Below, in pieces: positions 40,163-48,698 of a stretch of DNA of 64,000 nucleotides (position 1 is its first letter; the number at the start of each line of letters is the position of its first letter). Source of the stretch: Spodoptera frugiperda (taxonomy: Eukaryota > Arthropoda > Insecta > Lepidoptera > Noctuidae); the NCBI RefSeq assembly GCF_023101765.2, contig NC_064226.1:8300001-8364000 (forward strand). Direction: 5' to 3'. The position numbers and the translations under genes were made by a program. The notes under the pieces were generated by a model. It was not told where the DNA came from. It did no database searches and saw only the letters and a list, made by a program, of their open reading frames with translations.

Positions 40163-43100
40163 GGCATCATAACTCTCGAACGGATGCAGTGATTTCAATT
40201 TAGTTTTTTTCGTATGAAAGGGGACTTATGTGCGAGTGTTCTTAGACATGTTTGATGAAAATCGGTTGAGCCGTTTTAAAGTTATGGGCGGTGAAAGTGG
40301 GGAGATTAGCCGAAGGTCTGCAAAAATACTGGGATGGGGTCTCAAATTAAACCGCACTGAAAGAATATATTGAAAGATATTATTTTTTCGTATTAACAAA
40401 AATAAAAAATAAAATAAAAATTAAATTAAAAATTTATTAATAAAAATAAAATATTTTTAATTTAACGTTTTATTATAAACAAACAATCTGGCACCAATGT
40501 AATCTTTAGCCTACTTATAGAAACAAAAACTAGTAATTAATAAGTAAAAATAAATTAAAGCGAACAAGCTTGGCTTTAGATGTAATCTTTACCTTAACAA
40601 GAATCGAAATTATAGTAAGTATATGTAATATACTAAGCCTAACTTAACCTAACCTACCTATAAAAAGTATAAAATAAAAAATTAAATTAAAAATTTAAAA
40701 AACCCCCGACCCAAAACCTCAATTTCCCTTTAAAATGTAAAAAATAATAAAAGAAACTTAATCTTAAAGTACCTAAGAATGTACTAATAATTCTAAAAAA
40801 AAATACGTCTCGTTGGGGGACCGCATGAATACGGACTGCACACCGCCGACCGCGCCGCTATATTTCTATTTTCTGCGTTATAGTTAAGTACTTAAACATC
40901 AATTTACTTTAATGTTAACACCAAGGATGTGATACTTATGAACAAATCGTAGATAAGTAAGAAATAATTAGGAGCGGTCCCCCAACGAGACGTATTTTTT
41001 TTTAAAATTATTAGTACATTCTTAGGTACTTTAAGATTAAGTTTCTTTTATTATTTTTTACATTTTAAAGGGAAATTGAGGTTTTGGGTCGGGGGTTTTT
41101 TAAATTTTTAATTTAATTTTTTATTCGCTAGGTAAGTACATTAAAGCCTCTTAATTAGAGGTGAGCCTATTGCAATGCAATACACCGTACCACATTCCAG
41201 GGATGATGCTGTAATCGAGACATTTTTACAGTCATAAATTCAATAAAACTTTAATCAAACCTCGGGCGGCGTTTGTACATGAATGTGTGCAATGCGATTG
41301 AGTTCCCAAGATGCTCGTGAGCAGGGGCCTTAGTACGAGTTTGCTTTGCGTATAACGAGAGCGCGTTCGGCGCTGTTATTGGTTAATTTATTGGAGCCGG
41401 CCAATCATAGCGATGAATGCGCTCTCGTTTCTAAATTTTACTGTAGCAGGTACTTAAATGGACTTAAATGTCTCTATATAAGTTTACCGAACTCTTCCTA
41501 AATAAAATCATATTAAAAGCCACTCCATCTCTCTAGAAACCATGGTACCAATGACTACTTTATGTACCTAAGTAGTTCAATGACGGGATCAATTAATGGA
41601 TATCCAATACTCATTACGCGTGCAGTTAGTACAACGGTCTAATGTAAACCTCATCCTCGGTTCATGATTATCAATGGCTTATAGTATGTACTATATTCTG
41701 CTAAGAGATGTCAACATGTCATTACATCGATGTTAATGTTAATTCCTTATGTTTCAATAGCGTAATTTTAATTACTAAACCATACTGTCCGGACGTAATA
41801 AAAAGCGATCATCAAGCCATCTACCGGGCACAATGACAAATCTTAATTTCTCAAGAACTACCTATACCCATCTGTACCTACAGATAGATATTATAGGTGT
41901 AATTGAGAAAAAAAAATTGACATTTAGGACACTAATTATTATTTTAGATACTCTTCAATATAAAAGTTGAGTTTTGTAAAACATCTGAATGTAACCTTCA
42001 AAGTACTTTTTTAAGGGAGGAAAATCGTTCAACCACTTCTCCCGCCTCGGGCGAGGCGAGAGAGTGTCAGACTATTACTGACTAAAAACCTTATTATGTT
42101 TTAGGTATCTAACAAATTGACTTTTTAGTGCTTCCTTCAAGATATAAAAACTGTTTTAAAGTGCAATAATAATTAATAATAACTAACGGTAGGATCGCCG
42201 TAGTTCTCAGCCCTTAGTAGAAATTCATGGCCGTATTTCATTTTGCTTCCACGAGCACTTTCATTCTTAGCGCTGTAAAGGAAAGCTTTATAAAAAAGTG
42301 TTCAAGAAAGTAATAAAAAATACCTACATGACTTTCTAAATAAAGGCTTTTTCATAAAAAAACTATTGCATGTTGACAAATCTGTATGCAAGAAACTTTC
42401 GTAAAACTATGATTTTTTTCTACAAGATGTATCTTTTTCTATATTTATACTGGTTAATCCCTATTTGTTGTACAAATTGATCTTATATCTCTCAAACCTG
42501 ATAATAACGAATGTGTTCCGGCAACAAGGCGTCGTAATAGGCGAAAGGGTCATAAGGCAGCCATCAGCTATGTTCTGCATGTAGTCCACCTGACGATCCA
42601 TCACAAGAATCGACATTGCTAAGCCACTTTTTTGCTTACCACTCATCTTCGATGATCCTAGTAATACGACAAGGAATATTTTATTTTACTGTAATGAATA
42701 TAGGTAAATAAGGGTTAAATTCCCGTAACGAGCAAAATATTAGGTAATCAGACTTTTCAGTTCTCAGTATAAGCCTCGAGACTGAATTTGTATCCGGTGA
42801 ATTGCAATAGGTTGACCCCTATTATGAGGAACTTATAACGAAAATAAACGTTAGCGAAAATTGGATGTTACACATATTATTTGAGATATAAACCCCTATC
42901 TTAATAGCAAACCCCACATTAGCCATCAGTAGATGAATACGACTGCATTACAATATTTTTTTTAACTAATATTTTGTTCAGCTATTTTATTTTTTTATGG
43001 CAAAAGCCTGCAAACAAGTAAACCGATCATCTACCTAATAGTAAACAATCGGCTCTGCTCGCAAACATCAACCGCAACCCTGGCAAAGTTTTGTATTCTG

Positions 43101-43978
43101 CCTGATTTTTTGAACATTGGGGCCACCATTAATGAGCAACTACTACAACGACCAACAAGACAGGATATAGCGCTAACAGAGTAGTAAGTAAATACAGCTC
43201 CATTTATACCTGCCATATCTGATGCAACTACTTGCACATTAAATCCATAGAGCACGTGAGTTCCACTTATCGCCAAAGGTCTCTGGAATTTTAAAGAGTA
43301 ACTAAGTACCTACAGGTATCTAGTTTTTTTATAGATTGTAAAGCATTTAAAAAATCAGATTATCCAGACGTTTTGATATATAAGCATCTACGTTAATACA
43401 AGATCCTTTCCTAATGGAAAAGTCCACTTCCTTAACTATTCCAAAAGTATTTTTTTATTATTTATTTAAAAAGCTCTCTTTTAAAGGCCACCTCGCCCAG
43501 TGCCGGAAAAACTTATGTACATAAACGTACAAAAATAAAATTAGGTATTTAACTACATACCTAATAGTAAATTGACATAGGTACCTCACTCAATAAATTG
43601 CTAAATAACGTTCTTGATCGCTGAAGTAAAAGTTCACGTCTGTCGCGTTTCCTTAAAAATAGCTTAAATTCGTACTGAAAGATAGAAAATAAGATTTTGT
43701 ATCAATTAGAAGGTTATGATGTCTCATACTACTATTGCATTAAACTCATAAATTACCAGATGAAAGTGGTTATATTTGTACCTATCTACTTACATGACTG
43801 CAAAATATGTTACTTTATGTATGTAAGTATGTGGTTATGTGTTCAAACAAACAATTGCAGACATTCCTGTATCTCATTTTGGGTAGTAGGTACCTATTGT
43901 AATTAAATATTTCGATACCTCATTTTTAAGTCTTTCTTCGCTCCAATTTCCAATAAGGACTGAATTGGAAAAAGTCAT
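38644..43978 (-). CDS. CFAP161: CFAP161-type axonemal protein (diverged copy B)
   Basis: Second CFAP161 homolog. Minus-strand exons in transcript order are 43978-43919, 43674-43585, 43282-43210, 42657-42498, 42272-42188, 40006-39848, 39244-39155 and 38748-38644. All have GT-AG ends and compatible phases (0, 0, 1, 2, 0, 0, 0), giving 273 aa. Landmarks are LIGNW (8-12), a basic helix containing KRDRRELLLQRSR that matches vertebrate CFAP161 better than copy A does, a YG segment, TPCCRNTFVII, PLYVRY, IIKNC (215-219) and FFGP (236-239). The exon with PLYVRY (159 bp) and the next exon (90 bp) have exactly the copy-A lengths. The ATG follows an in-frame TAG with no other Met between. The His of INHC is absent (KNC). 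Copy B is strongly diverged from copy A, so its role may be specialised, for example to testis; that is inference. Confidence 0.87.
40091..40350 (+). repeat. Lepidopteran 'acccccgacgcaaaaagag' repeat with (GTCT)n
   Basis: It begins 'acccccgacgcaaaaagagg' and carries a GTCT run at about 40132-40162. It continues 'gatgaaaatcggttgagccg', a common lepidopteran non-autonomous repeat. It lies in the largest CFAP161-B intron. Related 'acccccgac' strings occur in the inverted-repeat arms just downstream. Confidence 0.65.
40673..41125. repeat. Long near-perfect inverted repeat (foldback element)
   Basis: Left arm 40673-40824 and right arm 40974-41125 are both 152 bp and reverse-complementary, with only one mismatch noticed, next to the A9/T9 tract. 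The spacer at 40825-40973 is 149 bp, unique and relatively GC-richer. The arms include 'aacccccgacccaaaacc', which resembles the start of the neighbouring repeat at 40091. No coding capacity was seen. The structure sits in a CFAP161-B intron, so the pre-mRNA could fold into a long hairpin. Confidence 0.9.
41354..41429. repeat. Short MITE-like element with 11-bp terminal inverted repeats
   Basis: Ends 'aacgagagcgc' (41354-41364) and 'gcgctctcgtt' (41419-41429) enclose a core containing ATTGG and CCAAT. I recall similar short elements dispersed in moth genomes. It is intronic in CFAP161-B. Confidence 0.55.
42010..42085 (+). repeat. Lepidopteran interspersed repeat fragment (same family as 361-490)
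   Basis: Contains 'ccgcctcgggcgaggcgag' and 'agtgtcagactattactg'. A truncated intronic copy in CFAP161-B. Confidence 0.6.
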
Positions 43979-44445
43979 TATTACAATAAATAGGTACGAA
44001 AGTTCTCCAATATGAAAGTAAATATTCTATTTTAATATTGTAGCTTTAATTGAAGATTTTGTAATGTCAACAAGTCAGCGGAAACCAAAGAGTATAATAA
44101 GTATAGGCGGAAACTCGATTATCAATCATTTGTCAGTCCAGTCACAGTCAGTTTTTTAGCCATTTATTTTTATTCATATGCCCAAAATCCTCATACTCAA
44201 ATCACGGATAATTAAAAGTAGGGCGAAAAAGTTGAAACTTTGATTGACTTGGCAGAAAAAAAAAATCATGTCAAAAGTTCAAAAGTTCATCACTTGTCTA
44301 GATTAAAGTTTTATTTAAATCAATGTGTTTTTAAATTTTATGTACGTCTTCAAAATTTTTACAACATCAATATAAATTCAGTGGGTATTAGTTTGTTTTA
44401 AGCTAAAAAGTTTAAATTCGTTCACTCTACCATAAATGCATAAAA
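43979..44445. promoter_or_regulatory. Shared upstream region of CFAP161-B and CRTAP-like
   Basis: Only 467 bp separate the two divergent start codons, so both 5' UTRs and core promoters must lie here unless noncoding first exons exist elsewhere. The sequence is AT-rich. No clear TATA box at a convincing distance was identified, and no operator-like site is claimed. Confidence 0.5.
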
Positions 44446-45576
44446 ATGGAGCGTAAAAATATACTTTACTTCATTATATTAATTTGTCTTTGCGAATTTA
44501 AATATGCGGACTGCATCAAGCCAGCATCTCTAGATAAAGCTTACAATAAAGGATTGATGGCCTACTCTACCGAGAAGTGGACGCTGTGCATTGAACAATT
44601 TGAAGAAGCTTTGCATCTCTATAAACTATACAAATCAATTCTGATTAACTGTAGATTGAAATGTAACACGGAATCATATGAATCTCAAATCAAAGACGAT
44701 ATAGCCGATCTGAAGATATATGAGAAATATTTCAATAAAAGACACTGTCTTAATATTTGTCAGGATAAAGAATTTAAAAATATGAATCTGAACAAAAGTC
44801 TTGATGATTCTGTGCTCCATAATATGCAGTCTAAGAAACCTTACGAATATCTTCATATATGCTATTTTCAACAAAGGATGTTCCAGAAAGCTGCCTCAGC
44901 TGCCTACACATACTTAGTTGCCAACCCTGATGATGACACCATGCAAAATAATATGCAGTATTACATAGTACAGCCAGAAATAGACCCAAAGGAGATAATT
45001 GATATGGAAAGTGAGGACTATGTAGTTATGTACAATTTGGGTAAGAAATCTTACAAACAGAATAACTGGGAAGAAACAGTAGCTAGCATGGAAGAAGTAA
45101 TTAAAGACTATTTGGCTTATGAGAGCAATTGTCGTGTAGAATGTGAGCGGCAACCCGGACAAGAATGGTCCTCAGAAATTGTAATAACTATGTCAAACAA
45201 CATGGCATCCCTTTTACATTGCCATCAACAATGCCAAGATAAACTAAAGTTCCTTAAATATAACTCTGGAGTAGAGTTCATTGCAGATGTACTTAATTAT
45301 ATACAAGTAGCATATTTCCACCTTGAAAAATACAATAAAGCTGCAGCAGCTGTTGCAAGCTATTTGGTTCTAATGCCTGAAGATGAGGATATGTTGGAAA
45401 ATGTCAAATTTTATAGAAAACATGTAGATGAAAAAGCCTTTGTTCCCCGACCTGAAATAGTGTATTATTTGAAACGTGATACATATGAGAGGAACCTTCT
45501 CATATTTTTTCATCAAGGAAAAAAGCAGGATATTGACTTTGACGCTATTCTCAAAACTTATAATTTTTTGAAATAG
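44446..45576 (+). CDS. CRTAP/leprecan-family secretory protein, intronless
   Basis: A 376-aa single-exon gene. A hydrophobic signal peptide spans about residues 5-16 (cleavage probably near 20-23). Two related halves each have helical, TPR-like content. The four CxxxC motifs that mark the cartilage-associated protein/prolyl 3-hydroxylase N-terminal region are present at 69-73, 101-105, 229-233 and 259-263. Family phrases YEYLHICYFQ, TYLVANPDDDTM and SYLVLMPEDEDM fall where the leprecan repeats predict them. There is no C-terminal 2-oxoglutarate oxygenase domain and no KDEL-type tail, as in CRTAP rather than P3H enzymes. In vertebrates CRTAP is the non-catalytic partner of P3H1 in collagen prolyl 3-hydroxylation in the ER; whether that holds here is inference. 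The ATG is the first after an in-frame TAA. The lack of introns contrasts with vertebrate CRTAP. Confidence 0.88.
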   Translation: MERKNILYFIILICLCEFKYADCIKPASLDKAYNKGLMAYSTEKWTLCIEQFEEALHLYKLYKSILINCRLKCNTESYESQIKDDIADLKIYEKYFNKRHCLNICQDKEFKNMNLNKSLDDSVLHNMQSKKPYEYLHICYFQQRMFQKAASAAYTYLVANPDDDTMQNNMQYYIVQPEIDPKEIIDMESEDYVVMYNLGKKSYKQNNWEETVASMEEVIKDYLAYESNCRVECERQPGQEWSSEIVITMSNNMASLLHCHQQCQDKLKFLKYNSGVEFIADVLNYIQVAYFHLEKYNKAAAAVASYLVLMPEDEDMLENVKFYRKHVDEKAFVPRPEIVYYLKRDTYERNLLIFFHQGKKQDIDFDAILKTYNFLK

Positions 45577-45762
45577 GCCTTCTTGTTTTGCTATTTACCT
45601 ATGGATAACAATTTATGCTTGTGTTTTTATGTTCCTAGACTCCAATTTGAATTTATTGGGGGTAATATTATTAAGTTTTAATTTTAATATACTCAAAGAG
45701 TACTAAAGTAATAAGTGTACTTACTTAAATACAAAAAAAGTAAAAAAAAATATATCTTAAAT

Positions 45763-45777
45763 AATAAAACTAATAAA
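45763..45777 (+). terminator. Tandem AATAAA polyadenylation signals of CRTAP-like
   Basis: Two AATAAA hexamers (45763-45768 and 45772-45777) lie about 190 nt after the stop codon, in an A-rich stretch. Confidence 0.5.
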
Positions 45778-47755
45778 ATAACTATTGACCAGTGCCATAA
45801 CAGTTTGCTGTTGTAAAACCAAAGATTTTGTACTTTTTATTAAATTTTTATTATGTAAATTCTTTATTTTATTCTGAGTTCCCCAATATTTGTCTAACCC
45901 TGGAAGCCTGACTTTTCACTTCAAACTTTGATTAACTTTTCATATAGAATCAAAACTTTTAATGCAGTTTACTGAATAAGGTTTTAGATGTTGGATTAAA
46001 AAGGTAGAGTAGGATACATACAGTTTTATCAGCCACAAAAGACAAAAGCTAGACCTACCTACCTAATAAAATCGGAGCATGCAACGTAGTTGCGCTCTCC
46101 TACTCCTACGCATATTTTTATCATTAGTCTAACGATAACTAGCAGAGTATGTGAACTTCCAGGAGTAAGGTACCTACCAAATGGTAGTATAATGTAGCTT
46201 ATCTAAGGAGTAATGTTACTCACACACAACTACCTACTTAAGTTCATAGGCCATTCTCAACAACTTGGAGACTTTCCTACCTCGTATATTTAGTAATGTT
46301 GAGTAGGTAGCGACACAAGGTGGCAGTTATTATTTAAAAAAAATACAATGTTCATGTGTGAGAGTCGTGATTCAGCATGAATGGGCTAGAGTGATATCAC
46401 GGTCTCAGAAAATTAGTATGAAACAATGCTTGCGTCGCTTTTCCACTGACACAGTGAAGCTATAGGAGACCCATGGCCCAATATCAGCGCCCCTAATATA
46501 GTGCGCCCTAATTTATAAATTGAGCAGATGCTGCCATCTAGTCTGTAACAGCGCAACTATTTACATGAAAATGTTTTTATCAGCCCTTGACTTTTGCAGA
46601 AATAAGAACCACAAATTGCACTATGCGCCATCGTGTAGCCGTATTAGTAACAGTAATATCAACAGTCCACTGCTAGACAACTGAACTACCTACCGGGCTC
46701 CTGTACAAAGTTTGCCATATTTTCTACACTAGATATTGTTGGAGGTTGCAGTTGAAGAAATTCAAGTCCATAACAGAGCGTTGCAAAACAAACAAAAAGG
46801 AAATGAATATTAATTTAATTATTTGTTGTCTCTTTTGTCTCACGTGAGATTGAGGACCTTTGTCGAATATGGTGGTGCAAAAGATCGGGCCAAGTTCCAC
46901 TGAGGAGAAACTTTGTCAAAACCTCACATGCAAATTGCTGCGAGTAATTTTACCTAATAGGTACCTATTTTTGATTTAGTTTTTATTTTATGCACCAATT
47001 AAAGGTAGAAGACTAGTCTAAGAATATAAAAACAAATGGAAACAAACAGAAACGTTTTTGAACGAAAGAAGTGTGGCTTGCATAGAAAATCTGAATGTAT
47101 TATTGCCGTAATGATAGCAATACCAAACCATTAACGTGAATATAGGATTTTTAGGAATTTTTGTTATTACTAGCTATTCATTTTACCTGCATCTAGATCT
47201 TTCTGAAAACTGACTGATAAGACATTATATTGCAAAACCTAAGTATTAGTAATAAAAGTTAAATACGGATAGAAATGTGAAAGATCAATATAACTTATTT
47301 TGTGTTTGAGCGTATCGTCTTGTACCTATAAATTGTGCATAATGTAAAATGTACACTATTATTTTTACTGAAATATACTGCACGTGGTGACATAACACTT
47401 AATTTTGATGAGGACTAAAAATTTGCTAACCTGCACACGTAATATTTTGGTTAATTTACACGATAAAACCGCATTCTACAGTAAGGGCAAATCATTATAT
47501 CGTGTAAAATCACTTTATTACCTAGTTCTAAGATCGAGTTAGTTGGTATAGTCAGCAACATAAGTGCCTGTCCCTAGTATAGCCAATAAGTAAATGTTAT
47601 GCCTATTACATTGAAAAACCATAATTAACGAATTATAGTTTTACTTTAAGAAGTAGCTTAATTAATTATTACTCTTTACATTTAATTTGATTGTTAAAAC
47701 AGTTTTTCGTTCCACAAACGAATTTTGATACACTGGTAACACAAAATCTTTTTCT
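45778..47755. other. Intergenic DNA between CRTAP-like and the zinc-finger gene
   Basis: AT-rich sequence with many 'taggtacctac' strings. I saw no open frame of interest and no recognisable RNA gene. Confidence 0.4.
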
Positions 47756-47874
47756 CACCTGGCGATACTTCCTTTAGTCTAATGTGCGACAGAGGGCGTC
47801 TTCGTTTTTCTGTCAAGTAAAAATGGTCAGCTGTGGGTCGTAATTTCGAAATTATACGAATTTCACGATCAGAG
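47756..47874 (+). promoter_or_regulatory. Possible noncoding first exon and promoter of the zinc-finger gene
   Basis: The first coding exon of the zinc-finger gene starts right after a splice acceptor at 48689-48690, so an upstream noncoding exon is needed. A GC-richer patch here ends in an excellent donor (AGAG followed by GTATGT at 47875). It contains a six-codon upstream frame starting with the ATG at 47823. The transcription start was not located. Confidence 0.35.
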
Positions 47875-48698
47875 GTATGTTTTTCAGCGATAGAAGTAAA
47901 TTCAGTGTATCTTTAAAAACTTCCATGAGGCGCGTAATTTAAAAATTCACTAATACTGACACCTGCTTGCATGAGGTATTGCCATGTTAGAATCATTCAG
48001 TTCTGCGCAGGTTTTTGTACTCGGAGATGTCTTATACTACAACGTGAATAAAGTAGTAACTATGTAATAATATTTATTCTTATCAAACACATCTAACATA
48101 AAAAGTTTGATGATTACTCCATTGCTTTCGTTTGTCGTTATGCATTCGTGATTGTATCACTGTTCTATTTTAGTTGCAGTAATATAGGTACTGTAGGTAC
48201 CTAATAATATAGAACAAACTCAAGTTTTGAAATGCTATTAGACTAGACGTTCAATTGTACAAAATAATGTATTAGAATACTTAGGTACAAGTTGTTTATC
48301 ATGTATGTTACATACTTAAGATTATTTTAGAATATTTATTTACCTTAAGAAGTGTTTATTGTCAGCGTTTCCAACGACCTTTTAGGTACCTAGTTACAAA
48401 AATCTGGTACCTATTACAAAACATTATTATAACTTCACACCTTTTATACTGCGAAGGATTAAGTAGAGGGGCAGCTATTCAATGTGACATCCACTTTTTA
48501 CCAGATATTGTATGAGTAACTTATAATGCTTATGGTCAATACTGGTAATATGCCTAATATTTATTATGTATATTACCAGTGTAGTATTAGTAGTTTAATT
48601 TGACTGAAAGCAGATGTTAATATCTGCCAATAGGATGTTGAAGTTGATCGATGAACTATTAAATATTATTTTTGTTACTTTTTGTTTCAGATACAGCC

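Noticed and set aside
40130..40165. GTCT tandem run as a CRISPR-like or regulatory array
   Set aside because: A simple tetranucleotide microsatellite that is a normal component of the surrounding lepidopteran repeat.
43031..43276. 81-codon minus-strand frame as a small protein
   Set aside because: Only the first part (43282-43210) is coding, as exon 3 of CFAP161-B. A GTATAA donor ends it, and the remainder has no similarity to the family.
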